DNA from: Meconema thalassinum | Taxonomy: Eukaryota > Arthropoda > Insecta > Orthoptera > Tettigoniidae | DNA: 64,000 nt | Assembly (NCBI GenBank): GCA_946902985.2 | Contig: OX336389.2 | Coordinates: 1,015,157,441 to 1,015,221,440, forward strand | Reading direction: 5' to 3' | In this document: piece after piece, positions 54,122-64,000 of the stretch | How the letters are laid out: the number at the start of each line of letters is the position of its first letter | How positions within the stretch are numbered: position 1 is the stretch's first letter | Translations under genes and position numbers: made by a program | The notes under the pieces: model-generated | Told to the model about the DNA's origin: nothing | The model's input: the letters and a program-made list of their open reading frames with translations, nothing else | The model's database searches: none

Positions 54122-55009
54122 TGTTGCGTGTTGCCGCAGGCTGGCAGGAGGCTCCCAGGGGGAGGGGCAGTGTGACAGTCTAGTGGCCTTGGACCAACCC
54201 CGCAGGGGGAGAGAGAGAGTGCCCACACCCTCTCGGTTCCTCCCACGGCCATACATTAACAAAGCACCTGTGAGTCAGTGTGAGCCGGCCAGAGAATACG
54301 CGAAAATTCTGGATGTGGAACAAGCCAGAACAGACTCAATGCGGCAATGGGTTGTGACATTTCGAACTTTCCAGGCCAGGGACTGATCCCATATAAACCA
54401 GCGAGCCCCGGCGAGGAGGAGTGTGCGTATTGCAGTGAATTGGAGTGTATTGGACAGTGTATTGGTCAGCGTTAGTGTGTATTGAAGTGTTGTCGAGTGA
54501 GTGAGTGAGTGTGGGGCAATACAGTGATTATTACTGGATGTCTACGGTAACAGAGTGGAAGCCTGCCTGCCAGGGTGCAACTTTGAGTCAGGACTGTGAG
54601 TGCTTGGAGGTGTCGCGGTGCTTCGTGGAAGTCGTGGTCGTGGGATCGACACGGGACGAGCAACAGCGCACAAGGAGCAGCAAGAGGACTCTGGAAGTAA
54701 GTGAAGTGGCAGTGACAAGGCTGTAGAGAACCTGTGTAGACTGTACGTGTGAGTGTAAGCTGGAACACTGTAACGCCTCATGGACAGAGAGAACATAAAT
54801 AGCGAGGACAGTGGTGTGAGGGTAAATGTGGAAAATAATAGTGACTAGTAGTGTTTTCAGAAGTTAGACTCAGTGTGTGTATGTGTGTGCACTGTGTATG
54901 TTTGTGGGCTGCAATAAAATTATATTTCGTTAAAGGAACAATTGTGTTTGTGCTTTTCGCCCACCGTAATCCAGTTAACGTAAGTGCCACTACGGGGTGG
55001 CACGTAACA
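54122..55009 (+). repeat. 5' LTR of the gag-only element
   Basis: 888 bp, TGTTGCGTG...GGCACGTAACA. Contains a TATAAA word (CCATATAAACC, near 54390) and an AATAAA (GCAATAAAATT, near 54911), fitting promoter and poly(A) signals in the usual order. Confidence 0.9.
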
Positions 55010-55011
55010 AC

Positions 55012-55029
55012 TGGTGTCAGAAGCCGGAT
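55012..55029 (+). other. primer binding site
   Basis: TGGTGTCAGAAGCCGGAT starts two bases after the LTR, a well-known gypsy-type primer site form. Confidence 0.8.
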
Positions 55030-55141
55030 TACGAACTCAAGCAAACACAACACCTGAAGGTCCTGGTTTCATAACTCGTGCAGGTCATTAGTTCACTAAT
55101 TTTCCTGAGAGTGCTTGCCTTTCACAAGTCAGACAATTAAA

Positions 55142-56593
55142 ATGGATGCGCAAATACAACTCCTGTTAGAAAAGTTAACTTCCAAGATAGACGATGTCCA
55201 GAAGACGATGGAAGAGCATTTCGAAAACTTTGGAAAGAAAATGACTGAACATTTTGAAAACCTTGGAAAGAAAATGGTGATATATTCGGAAAATTTGGAA
55301 AAGAAAATTGGGGAAAGTTCCGAAAATTCTGAAAAGAAAGTGGAGCATGGAACTAGTCAGGACGAGCTGAAATCAATATCGGAGCATAACAAGCTTGGAG
55401 GTGATATGGAAAGTGGCGCGGCAGAGGACGCTGATGGCCAAGACAAACAGTTCGTGGAGTCCGGAGTTCGGAATGCTCAGCGAGTCAGGGATGAGCCACT
55501 GAGAAGCGTCACGGGCATAGAAATCGGGCCAAGACTTAGCAGCTCTGATGGCAGGAACAGTGTTACGAGTGTGAGGACGCTGCACTTCGATGAGGCTTCA
55601 TCATGGCAGATCTTCGGGACCGGGTTCAACACTGTGGAAAACCATGCCAGGTGCACGCTGGAGGACGGAGCCGTTCAGCTCATCACAGGACTTCGCCTGG
55701 CGGATGTGCTACACGATGTCCGGACGGGGACTGGGTACAACGGGATCGTCGCGACGCTGGAGGAGCATCGTGGGGACTACCAGCTACCTGCCATGTACCA
55801 CCTACAGCTAGAAGGGGGCTACGGGCGCGCGAGTAAGTCAATTGAAGAGCTCGCGCTGGCTGGCTCGCCTCCCGAGCACGTGCACCGAGAGGCGGCGTAC
55901 ATCTTCGTGGATGGGCATTGCGACGCCATGGAACGCGAGTATTCGATGCTCAGTGGAAAGCGCTACCCAAGGCAGGTAAAGACCATCGTGTTGGGAATGG
56001 CGGCGGCGAAGAGGACAGCATGGGTGATGCCACCGAGGAGGAGTAAAGCCGCCGGAGACGAAGAGGCGGTGGAGGTTGGCTACCCTCCACCAAAGCAGCG
56101 TAAACCACCACTGGGACGCCGTTGCAGCAGGAAAGTCACCTGTTGGCTACGGAGTGAAAGAGGCCATCTAATTAGCAGCTGTCGGCGAGGAACAGCCTCA
56201 CAGTTAGAAAAGCGAGTTACGGCCAGCCTAAACAGAGGCTTGTCAGTGCCGTCAATGCCACCCCCTCAGACCTTGGACAGCCTTTGCGATGAACAACTCG
56301 AGGCGAGTTGCTTTAAGGAGGGGAGCAGTGTTGCGTGTTGCCACGGGCTGGCAGGAGGCTCCCGGGGGGAGGGGCAGTGTGACAGTCTAGTGGCCTTGGA
56401 CCAACCCCGCAGGGGGAGAGAGAGAGTGCCCACACCCTCTCGGTTCCTCCCACGGCCATACATTAACAAAGCACCTGTGAGTCAGTGTGAGCCGGCCAGA
56501 GAATACGCGAAAATTCTGGATGTGGAACCAGCCAGAACAGACTCAATGCGGCAATGGGTTGTGACATTTCGAACTTTCCAGGCCAGGGACTGA
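55142..56593 (+). CDS. gag: degenerate Gag reading through into the 3' LTR
   Basis: The start is likely the ATG at 55142 (MDAQIQLLLEKLTSKIDDVQ), which follows the leader; an upstream in-frame ATG is at 55115. The first 70 residues are coiled coil with repeats of EHFENLGKKM. The middle keeps Gag-core features (MYHLQLEGGYGRASKSIEEL ... REAAYIFVDGHCDAMERE). Near the end CWLRSERGHLISSC is a CCHC zinc knuckle whose second Cys has become Arg. After about 56300 the frame runs through the polypurine tract and into the 3' LTR, ending at 56593, so the last 95 residues or so are not native Gag. Confidence 0.7.
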   Translation: MDAQIQLLLEKLTSKIDDVQKTMEEHFENFGKKMTEHFENLGKKMVIYSENLEKKIGESSENSEKKVEHGTSQDELKSISEHNKLGGDMESGAAEDADGQDKQFVESGVRNAQRVRDEPLRSVTGIEIGPRLSSSDGRNSVTSVRTLHFDEASSWQIFGTGFNTVENHARCTLEDGAVQLITGLRLADVLHDVRTGTGYNGIVATLEEHRGDYQLPAMYHLQLEGGYGRASKSIEELALAGSPPEHVHREAAYIFVDGHCDAMEREYSMLSGKRYPRQVKTIVLGMAAAKRTAWVMPPRRSKAAGDEEAVEVGYPPPKQRKPPLGRRCSRKVTCWLRSERGHLISSCRRGTASQLEKRVTASLNRGLSVPSMPPPQTLDSLCDEQLEASCFKEGSSVACCHGLAGGSRGEGQCDSLVALDQPRRGRERVPTPSRFLPRPYINKAPVSQCEPAREYAKILDVEPARTDSMRQWVVTFRTFQARD

Positions 56594-57076
56594 TCCCATA
56601 TAAACCAGCGAGCCGCGGCGAGGAGGAGTGTGCGTATTGCAGTGTATTGGACAGTGTATTGGTCAGCGTTAGTGTGTATTGAAGTTTTGTCGAGTGAGCG
56701 AGTGTGGGGCAATACAGTGATTATTACTGGACGTCTACGGTAACAGAGTGGAAGCCTGTCTGCCAGGGTGCAACTTTGAGTCAGGACTGTGAGTGCTTGG
56801 AGGTGTCGCGGTGCTTCGTGGAAGTCGTGGTCGTGGGATCGACACGGGACGAGCAACAGCGCACAAGGAGCAGCAAGAGGACTCTGGAAGTAAGTGAAGT
56901 GGCAGTGACAAGGCTGTAGAGAACCTGGGTAGACTGTACGTGTGAGTGTAAGCTGGAACACTGTAACGCCTCTCGGATAGAGAGAACATAAATAGCGAGG
57001 ACAGTGGAGTGAGGGTAAATGTGGAAAATAATAGTGACTAGTAGTGTTTTCTGAAGTTAGACTCAGTGTGTGTATG
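56329..57076 (+). repeat. 3' LTR of the gag-only element, cut
   Basis: Matches 54122-54883. The match stops at GTGTGTATG, where TGTTGTTACTT of the next element begins. The missing end should lie beyond the right edge of the window. Confidence 0.9.
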
Positions 57077-58257
57077 TGTTGTTACTTATTACCAGCCCTC
57101 CTTGGGCGACTGATTTAAAACTTCCCAAAATCATCCTCCTATTTTTGATCGGAAGTACTTCATCATATACCACACAATTGAAATGGCAGGGTCGTGGAGT
57201 GTTGGACACACATTTGGTCAACCTAACTGGTATCATTTGGGCGTTCAACTATTAGGTGTAATTCCCTATAAAGAAAACTAATTATAACCTTCAAAATATA
57301 TGTATTAATATCAACTTGAAACATATGGCGGGGACTCTTGTCGAACAGACTATGGTTTCCTCTCTTCAATTCTCCTCGGCAATGACGAAAACATGTGACC
57401 CAAAATGAATGTTGGAATATAAAGATGTTTGTTACTCACTCATCGACGATCTAGCAGATAATCTACGAGACATGCTCGATAGATCAGTTCTCCCCAGCAT
57501 TTCTAAGATTTTCCACACGTGGTTTGAGGTTAGAGATGTTTACTGGTTTACATAGCCACATCTCGGCGAGAGAAATGAATGTGCTTCCGTACCCAACTTG
57601 AATTGTGCTAACAGAGATAACATCGTTGTGATTTGTAGCCGTTTCGAGTACTTTCGAAAGCCATGCTTTCAACAAAACTGTTTCTCCAAATAGGCCTACG
57701 CCAAATTACGAGAACGCGACCTTTCCAATCAGACGCTACAATAGAAGTGAAGCCTCGCTCCACACGAAAAACCCCACCTCTCATCTTGTAAACACATGTT
57801 TTCGTCTTTCTCCGCCAGGGTCATGATACCCTCCAACCCATACAAAATACACCAATAATCTCGAACCCATGTATATTTCTTACGACTCATGGCGCGAAAC
57901 TCTTCTCTGACGTCAGAATCTTACACAATTTATACAAAGCTTTCTTCAAGACAAGGGAAGTTATTCTCGGCCCAATCTAAATTTGGCCTATAGTTTCCTG
58001 CTGTTGCAACATCTTGTAGCTTGCCTACACAATCCGCTGTCTTGTATACTGACATCTCCCATACAAATTAAATGAAATATTCCTGACTGAGTCCCCGAGA
58101 TACACAAGATATATATACACTAAATAAAATGAAATCCTACAACCTAAATGATGATGATGAACAAGAAAAGAAATGGTATGAACAAATTACCCTAACCTGA
58201 CTTCTCTTGCAGTCAACCAAATAAGGGTTTGGGAACATTGTGACCGGAACAGTCACA
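57077..58257 (-). repeat. 3' LTR of the young gypsy element
   Basis: 1181 bp, TGTTGTTACTT...GGAACAGTCACA on the plus strand. Related to the solo LTR at 51004-52344 in opposite orientation. Confidence 0.95.
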
Positions 58258-58675
58258 ATACGCCCCCATGTGATTCACACGGGTGAAACAAGTGTGGATC
58301 ACAAACACTCAAACAAGCAACGCACTGAAAACACAAAGAATTACACTATTACATAAATAAACCCTGGAAGACATATATACACACACACTTGTCAAATTTT
58401 CACCCATTCTCACTCTCTCGAATGTCTTATTGTGTCCATTTCCTAGCCTCACTGATTTCTCTCAAGTGTCTTAGGTCTACCACTTCATTTTCTTCGTCTC
58501 ATCATGAGACCCTATCGCTTCACAAGCCATGGTATTTGCCTGCACAGGCCTTATCATACCATCTATCCATCTAACACTCGATGCCACTTTGCTGGTTAGC
58601 ATTCTTCGTCACATCTCTTGAGTTTTGTCATGCCATCACGTTATGTTGACTAATTCTCTAAGAGTCCATGCCATA
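58258..58675 (-). other. 3' non-coding region of the young gypsy element
   Basis: No frame of note. A short purine-rich CATGGGGGCG lies next to the 3' LTR on the minus strand (58261-58272) and is the likely polypurine tract. Confidence 0.5.
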
Positions 58676-61540
58676 TTATTTTACAGAGTGATATCTACGG
58701 AGATTCCTAATATTATGTGTACTGACAGACTTACCATCCTGGTCCGTTAAACTATAGGCACACTCACCAATACGTTTAACCACCTTAAAAGGCCCCTGAA
58801 ATAGATGAAAAAACTTCCCTATCTCCTTATCTACAGCTGAAGACGGATATGGAACCCTCAGAAGCACCTGATCGCCTACTTCAAAAGAATCAAACTTTAC
58901 CCGCTTCTGCTGGCGCCTACGCTTATTCCCTGCCTTGATTAAGTTGTCCCTAGCCAGCTGGATACAAACATCCTTCCCAATCTCCTCTCCCGTGACCAAA
59001 CCTAGCATTCTAGCAAGCTCATTGGTAGGCTTCCTACCATACTGAATTTCATAGGGAGTGCATTTTACACTCTCATGGAACGTACTATTGAACCATCGTT
59101 CAATATCTCCTAACTTGGAGAACCACGCATTGTGGCGATTGCTCACATAGGTGCGAAATACTCTCCCTAATTCTCTCATAACTCGTTCGGACAAATTCCC
59201 TTGAGGATATCGAATAGATGAGAATATGTGCTTGATACCCAATTCACTCAACTTGTACCAATACTTTCCAACCTTAATTCTACTATCCACATCCATACCT
59301 CTCAACTGAGTCAAGATATCACCTAAGACCTCATCCTTCTCCTGCTCTACAAGCAGATTCCTTAAGCAGCGTATCTCATCATCACACTCGCTTACCTTGG
59401 TTACGCAGATTACAACACCTTCCTGTACCTCCAGTACCTGATGACCCTCATCACCCCCAATGTTTCTACTCATGAAGTCAGCCACAATGTTCTCAGTACC
59501 CTTAATATGCCTTACCTCAAAGTTATATTCGCTTATAGCCAATATCCACCTTGACATCCTGTTCGAAGTGAGCTTGCAGGATCCAATAAAAAGTAATGCA
59601 TGATGGTCAGTCAGTATCTGCAACTTACTGCCCAACACATAACTCCTAAACTTCCCTAGAGAGTATACGATTGCTAACATCTCTATTTCAGTAATTGTAT
59701 ATCTCTTCTCCGCCATGCTTAGCCCTCTGCTTGCTAATGAGACAATCCCTAGATTGCCCTCACTATCCTCCTGACACAAAATGCCTGAGATGCCTTGCAT
59801 GCTCGCATCAGTCATCAAAATGTAGGGACAATCCAGACGAGGATACCTAATCATGACAGTCTCTACAAAGCCTCTCTTCAACTCCTTAAAAGCCTCATCG
59901 TGCACCTGGGTCCATACCCACTTAGTACCCTGCTTCAGCAATTCCCTAAACGGTTCTACAAGACAGGAATATTTAACTACGAATCTACGAAAATAATTGA
60001 AAACCCCTAATATTGACCTCAATTGTTTGGCGTTATGTGGTGTAGCAGTGTTGTGAATCTTGTCTAATCGTGACTGTTCGGGATACACCCCTTGTGTTGT
60101 GATGGTATGCCCTAAAAATGTGATTGATGTTGTGCAAAACAGAGACTTCTTAAGTTTAATTGTAAATCCCCCGTCCCTTAATTTCCCCAAAACAATGTCT
60201 AAGTGATCCAGGTGTTCCTTTAATGTGCAAGATGCAACAATTAAATCATCTATGTACATTGTCACAAACTCGTGTGTGTCCCTCCCTAACACTAGATTTA
60301 AGGCCCTAATCAACGCTGAACTGCTGGTCTTTGTTCCGAAAGGAACGACCCTGAATTGGTACAAACCACTCTTAAAGCTAAACGCAGTCAACTTCCTGTC
60401 CTGTTCTCTCAACGGTACCTGCCAAAATGATGCACTCAGATCCATAGTGGAAAACCATTGCTTACCATTGAATTTCTGAACCAGTTCCTCAACACATTCT
60501 GGCCTCTGTTGGTCCCCAGATATCCTACAATTGAGCTGCCTGGCATCAATACACAACCTGACCGAGCCATCACTCTTCCCAACCACAACTAAGGGATTCA
60601 GATATGCACTAGTTGAAGGCTCAATAATACCCTGATTCAGCATAATGCCTATTTCTTTCTCCACAGCATTAGCAAATTTGTGAGGTATCGGGTACTTGGG
60701 TCCTGAAAATGGAGAATGATCTACAATTTCGAACTGATGCGTATAGACATGTGTTAGCCCTGGCTTGTCACTGAAAACTTCTTGGTTTAGCTCTAAAACC
60801 TCTAACAACTTATCCCTCTCCTCAACACTTAAACCACTCTTATCCACAGCCTGCTGGAGTTGATCACACTTATCACCCTCCACAGCAATGTGACATAAAT
60901 CCACAACTTCCTCCTCATCGTCAGCCTTACCTTCTGCCATATCCCCTACAGTGACCTCAGTAACACATGCCTTTACTGTCTTATCTACACTCTTGCATTT
61001 CATTCTCATCTCCTGGCTTATATTCCCCCTCACAAAGTTGATGACACCCCGGTCAAAATCAATAACAGCACTATGCTCGTTAAGCCAGTCTATCCCCAAA
61101 ATCATTTCATAAATTAGGTTAGGAATTACCAAGCAAGTCTTGTGGTCAACTTCATTACCAAACCTCATGGGCAACAATACCTGCTTTCCCACTCTTTGGG
61201 ATTTATTACCAACAGCAGTTACCACATATGTCGACTTAACTGGAATTTCTTCCAACTTACCACCGTCCTTGATTAAAGTATCATAAAATCCCTTACTGAT
61301 GACACTTCTCTCACTCCCCGAATCCACCAATGCCTGCACTCTCTTACCTAGTATGCTCAACTCAACAGTTGACATAAAAGCCTCCTTCTCCCCGATACAT
61401 GAGAACTCCTGCTGGTCAGCTAGCAGATCCTCCCGACTCATAGGCATAAAATCCTCCTCACCCACAATAACACACTGCTTGACTTCATTTCTTACGGACT
61501 GCCTGACTGACCTCCCTGCACAGCCCGTTCGGAGTTTAAA
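58676..61540 (-). CDS. pol: gypsy pol with in-frame integrase deletion
   Basis: Open from the frameshift site (61540) to 58676. Protease: VQALVDSGSERSVISKGFYD to EMILGIDWLNEHSAVID. RT: YLNPLVVVGKSDGSVRLCID, FSTMDLSASFWQVPL, YQFRVVPFGTKTSS and catalytic TMYIDDLIVAS (YIDD). RNase H: YILMTDASMQGISGILCQED, YTITEIEMLAIVYSLGKFRS, ILTDHHALLF and RHIKGTENIVADFMSRN. Integrase then jumps from SRIKVGKYWYK to LSELGIKHIFSS, so the HHCC finger and both catalytic Asp residues are missing; only the Glu region (YPQGNLSERVMRELGR) and the C-terminal domain (GPFKVVKRIGECAYSLTDQD) remain. RT and RNase H look functional; integration would need help in trans. Confidence 0.95.
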   Translation of the reverse strand, partial: FKLRTGCAGRSVRQSVRNEVKQCVIVGEEDFMPMSREDLLADQQEFSCIGEKEAFMSTVELSILGKRVQALVDSGSERSVISKGFYDTLIKDGGKLEEIPVKSTYVVTAVGNKSQRVGKQVLLPMRFGNEVDHKTCLVIPNLIYEMILGIDWLNEHSAVIDFDRGVINFVRGNISQEMRMKCKSVDKTVKACVTEVTVGDMAEGKADDEEEVVDLCHIAVEGDKCDQLQQAVDKSGLSVEERDKLLEVLELNQEVFSDKPGLTHVYTHQFEIVDHSPFSGPKYPIPHKFANAVEKEIGIMLNQGIIEPSTSAYLNPLVVVGKSDGSVRLCIDARQLNCRISGDQQRPECVEELVQKFNGKQWFSTMDLSASFWQVPLREQDRKLTAFSFKSGLYQFRVVPFGTKTSSSALIRALNLVLGRDTHEFVTMYIDDLIVASCTLKEHLDHLDIVLGKLRDGGFTIKLKKSLFCTTSITFLGHTITTQGVYPEQSRLDKIHNTATPHNAKQLRSILGVFNYFRRFVVKYSCLVEPFRELLKQGTKWVWTQVHDEAFKELKRGFVETVMIRYPRLDCPYILMTDASMQGISGILCQEDSEGNLGIVSLASRGLSMAEKRYTITEIEMLAIVYSLGKFRSYVLGSKLQILTDHHALLFIGSCKLTSNRMSRWILAISEYNFEVRHIKGTENIVADFMSRNIGGDEGHQVLEVQEGVVICVTKVSECDDEIRCLRNLLVEQEKDEVLGDILTQLRGMDVDSRIKVGKYWYKLSELGIKHIFSSIRYPQGNLSERVMRELGRVFRTYVSNRHNAWFSKLGDIERWFNSTFHESVKCTPYEIQYGRKPTNELARMLGLVTGEEIGKDVCIQLARDNLIKAGNKRRRQQKRVKFDSFEVGDQVLLRVPYPSSAVDKEIGKFFHLFQGPFKVVKRIGECAYSLTDQDGKSVSTHNIRNLRRYHSVK

Positions 61541-63171
61541 GCTCCTTGACCACCTTGTTGTTGTCTCCTCTGGTTCACCTGTACTCTTTCGTTACCACCT
61601 TCCTGACGCCCCCCACCTCTCTGATAGTTACCTTCCTGTCGCTGTGAATTATCCTGATGCCCCCCACCTCTCTGATAGTTTTCCTGCCTCTGCTGATAAT
61701 CTTTTTGCTCCTGATTAAATCTACCCCTATTTAACTCCTGATTATTCCCCCTATTGCCCCTAAATTCCTGTTTGACCTCTGGCCTCTCCATATGCTGCTT
61801 GCCTAAAGCATCAAAGCTCGTAAGAAGCTCTTCCAACTCTTCTACCGACCTAACCTTCTGCATACAAGCTGCCTCCTGAATTCTAGGTGGGAAGTGCTTC
61901 AACATGACCCTAACCACATCACTGTCAGAGGTCAGCCCATCCAAATTCTTCCAAATAAGTACATGTGCCAAAAAATATTCTGTCAGGGATACCCCTTCTC
62001 TCTCCTTATATTTCCCAAAAGTTACTTTTTCCCTTTCCCTGGACTGTATCACCTCCCCCCAGAACTTAGCTTTGAATTTATCCCTGAATTCCCTTAAACT
62101 ATTCATGTTAGGCCTGTATATTTGGAACCATGCTTTCACATCCCCTTGAAATGAGTTAGACAAGATCTCCAACACTGTTTCCCATTCGACAACCCCGTCG
62201 CCTAGATCCTTGCTGAATTTCTTTTCAATGGTTTTTAAAAACTCCATAGGATTGAACTGCCTTGAATTAAATTGTGGCAGACCAGGGTCCCTGAGTAGCA
62301 GACCAGATGGCATCACAACCCTTCGACTCATCGGTCGCTCTTTCAACTCTCTCCTGACCTTTATCAGCTCTTCCTGCAGCTTTTCGTTTTTCTCGGTCAA
62401 TGCCACCTGCTTCCCTCTCAGACCCTCAATCTCTCCCAACTTATTTTCAACGGCGCCTACTCTATCTAAATATTCCCTCTTATTCCCACTTACAGTGTTG
62501 CATATCTCATCACACTTTCCCGTTACATTCTGTACTTCTGCCCTTGAACTAGCTATCTCTGACTTAATTTTCGTTATTTCCACATCTTGCTGATTCTGAT
62601 GGCCTTCCATCCCTTCTAGCCTACTTGTGATCCCAGCCTGATTCCCCTGCATTTCTGCCCTGATTTCCTCTCCCTGCTTGCTAATTTTCCCACTTAATTC
62701 CAGGTTCATACTCTCCATTCTACTATTAAGAACAGACTTATGGTCCTGTATTTCTTTGCTAAGACACTCTATCCTTGTGTTCGTGGCCCTGTTGCTCTCC
62801 TGAATTTCCTTACTTACAAATTCCTTCACTTCTACTATCTGTTTGGTCACTGACTCTACCTTCTCATTTACAGAGCCTACCTGCTCCTTAATTTCCTTAC
62901 TCATAGACTCGCCTTGCTTCTTAATCTCTCCTTTTATTTCACTCAGTAGCATTTGGATCAAACTATCGTTCATAACCCCCCCATTTACATTTAAGTTACT
63001 ACCTTCAGCGATCAGCTGCGACTCAGTGGTAACAATAGTAACATATGTTCCCACTGTCTTTTCCACATCTTCCTCACTGCCACTTCCCCCAGTTTCCTGA
63101 TTCCCTGACATTTTACTGTTTGATTTACACACAACCCTTGACCTTAATTCTAAATTGTCTGATGTGGACAT
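61492..63171 (-). CDS. gag: gypsy Gag
   Basis: 559 residues from the ATG at 63171. Residues about 70-270 form a long charged coiled coil (VNEKVESVTKQIVEVKEFVS and similar). The Gag core follows: MEFLKTIEKKFSKDLGDGVV, AWFQIYRPNMNSLREFRDKF, SLTEYFLAHVLIWKNLDGLT and VRVMLKHFPPRIQEAACMQK, aligning with the Gag at 7758-9731. The C-terminus is Gln/Arg/Gly-rich with repeats of YQRGGG-type units and no CCHC knuckle, so nucleic acid binding is probably by the basic RGG-like tail. Intact. Confidence 0.92.
   Translation of the reverse strand: MSTSDNLELRSRVVCKSNSKMSGNQETGGSGSEEDVEKTVGTYVTIVTTESQLIAEGSNLNVNGGVMNDSLIQMLLSEIKGEIKKQGESMSKEIKEQVGSVNEKVESVTKQIVEVKEFVSKEIQESNRATNTRIECLSKEIQDHKSVLNSRMESMNLELSGKISKQGEEIRAEMQGNQAGITSRLEGMEGHQNQQDVEITKIKSEIASSRAEVQNVTGKCDEICNTVSGNKREYLDRVGAVENKLGEIEGLRGKQVALTEKNEKLQEELIKVRRELKERPMSRRVVMPSGLLLRDPGLPQFNSRQFNPMEFLKTIEKKFSKDLGDGVVEWETVLEILSNSFQGDVKAWFQIYRPNMNSLREFRDKFKAKFWGEVIQSREREKVTFGKYKEREGVSLTEYFLAHVLIWKNLDGLTSDSDVVRVMLKHFPPRIQEAACMQKVRSVEELEELLTSFDALGKQHMERPEVKQEFRGNRGNNQELNRGRFNQEQKDYQQRQENYQRGGGHQDNSQRQEGNYQRGGGRQEGGNERVQVNQRRQQQGGQGALNSERAVQGGQSGSP
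61534..61540 (-). promoter_or_regulatory. -1 ribosomal frameshift slippery heptamer T-TTA-AAC
   Basis: In gag frame GCT TTA AAC TCC occurs 39 bases before the gag stop (61492-61494), and pol is in the -1 frame and open from this point. Same heptamer and same local context as 7779-7785 in the sister element. Confidence 0.85.
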
Positions 63172-63295
63172 ACCCCTTAAAACAAAACAAATTACTGTGA
63201 ACCCTAATACTCCTAAGGTGTCTATCGGCTGTGTGCATATGTGCCCTAATGATACCTGCTAGGTTTCCCTACTCTTGCCCCACGTTGAGGTGCTA
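63172..63295 (-). other. leader and primer-site region of the young gypsy element
   Basis: Between gag and the 5' LTR. Next to the LTR the minus strand reads TAGCACCTCAACGTGGGGCA, resembling the common insect gypsy primer-site tail CCAACGTGGGGC but with a poor TGG start. Confidence 0.5.
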
Positions 63296-64000
63296 TGTTG
63301 TTACTTATTACCAGCCCTCCTTGGGCGACTGATTTTAAACTTCCCAAAATCATCCTCCTATTTTTGATCGGAAGTACTTCATCATATACCACACAATTGA
63401 AATGGCAGGGTCGTGGAGTGTTGGACACACATTTGGTCAACCTAACTGGTATCATTTGGGCGTTCAACTATTAGGTGTAATTCCCTATAAAGAAAACTAA
63501 TTATAACCTTCAAAATATATGTATTAATATCAACTTGAAACATATGGCGGGGACTCTCGTCGAACAGACTATGGTTTCCTCTCTTCAATTCTCCTCGGCA
63601 ATGACGAAAACATGTGACCCAAAATGAATGTTGGAATATAAAGATGTTTGTTACTCACTCATCGACGATCTAGCAGATAATCTACGAGACATGCTCGATA
63701 GATCAGTTCTCCCCAGCATTTCTAAGATTTTCCACACGTGGTTTGAGGTTAGAGATGTTTACTGGTTTACATAGCCACATCTCGGCGAGAGAAATGAATG
63801 TGCTTCCGTACCCAACTTGAATTGTGCTAACAGAGATAACATCGTTGTGATTTGTAGCCGTTTCGAGTACTTTCGAAAGCCATGCTTTCAACAAAACTGT
63901 TTCTCCAAATAGGCCTACGCCAAATTACGAGAACGCGACCTTTCCAATCAGACGCTACAATAGAAGTGAAGCCTCGCTCCACACGAAAAACCCCACCTCT
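63296..64000 (-). repeat. 5' LTR of the young gypsy element, partial
   Basis: First 705 bp (plus-strand order) of the LTR; two differences from 57077-57781. Runs off the window. Confidence 0.95.

Larger units (their letters stand above)
54122..57076 (+). mobile_element. gag-only gypsy element, 3' LTR interrupted
   Basis: 5' LTR 54122-55009, primer site 55012, one long gag-like frame, polypurine tract AAGGAGGGGAGCAG at 56315-56328, then the 3' LTR from 56329, cut at 57076 by another LTR element. No protease, RT or integrase lies between gag and the polypurine tract, so the copy depended on a relative for movement. The LTRs differ at about 14 sites plus two small indels over 750 bp. Confidence 0.85.
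57077..64000 (-). mobile_element. young Ty3/gypsy element nested in the gag-only element; right end outside window
   Basis: 3' LTR 57077-58257 and 5' LTR from 63296 to the window edge, with gag and pol on the minus strand. In the 705 bp visible of both LTRs I count two differences, so insertion is very recent. Gag and pol are fully open, but integrase carries an in-frame deletion. Expected right end is near 64476, followed by TATG if the 4-bp duplication holds. Confidence 0.95.

Overview
This window reads as intronic or intergenic DNA of a large, repeat-rich arthropod (most likely insect) genome. It is AT-rich, has no bacterial-style gene packing, and is dominated by nested transposable elements: Ty3/gypsy LTR elements, RTE-like LINEs, piggyBac, hAT, mariner, tRNA-derived SINEs and short mobile fragments. 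The only convincing host-gene piece is one internal exon (41549-41726, minus strand) encoding the FYVE zinc finger of a Phafin/PLEKHF-type protein, with good splice sites at both ends. The species cannot be named from this.

Layout. 1-812: end of a pogo/Tigger-like short element. 813-2882: sparse DNA with two tandem repeats. 2883-11817: a hAT element with a perfect 8-bp target duplication, whose transposase tail is split by a gypsy element (3618-11253, minus strand, 1408-bp LTRs, 4-bp duplication). About 11866-21803: an RTE-like LINE interrupted by a piggyBac (12173-19349, TTAA duplication), which is itself broken by an unidentified insert of about 4.5 kb. 21805-23340: a CGGBP1/hAT-like transposase relic. 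25037-27426: two LINE copies facing tail to tail, each with its own duplication. 27527-41414: an old, decayed gypsy element on the plus strand, with an orphan LTR of another family inside it and a third LINE inside its 3' LTR.

41415-50300: the Phafin exon and flanking intron-like DNA with SINEs, mariner pieces and two hammerhead-ribozyme-like motifs. 50300-52450: a LINE with the inverted structure left by twin priming, cut by a solo LTR with a 4-bp duplication. 52564-53048: a decayed THAP-domain sequence. 54122-57076: a gag-only gypsy element (plus strand) whose 3' LTR is split by a young gypsy element (57077 to beyond the window end, minus strand).

The two best-preserved gypsy elements (3618-11253 and 57077-64000+) are sister families. 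Their Gag proteins align, both place a T-TTA-AAC slippery heptamer just before the gag stop with pol in the -1 frame, and both have lost most of integrase by internal deletion. They therefore look like recently mobilised but now defective copies. Nesting and LTR similarity (counted by eye) agree on order: the element at 57077 is youngest, the one at 3618 is recent, the gag-only element is older, and the 27.5-41.4 kb element is oldest.
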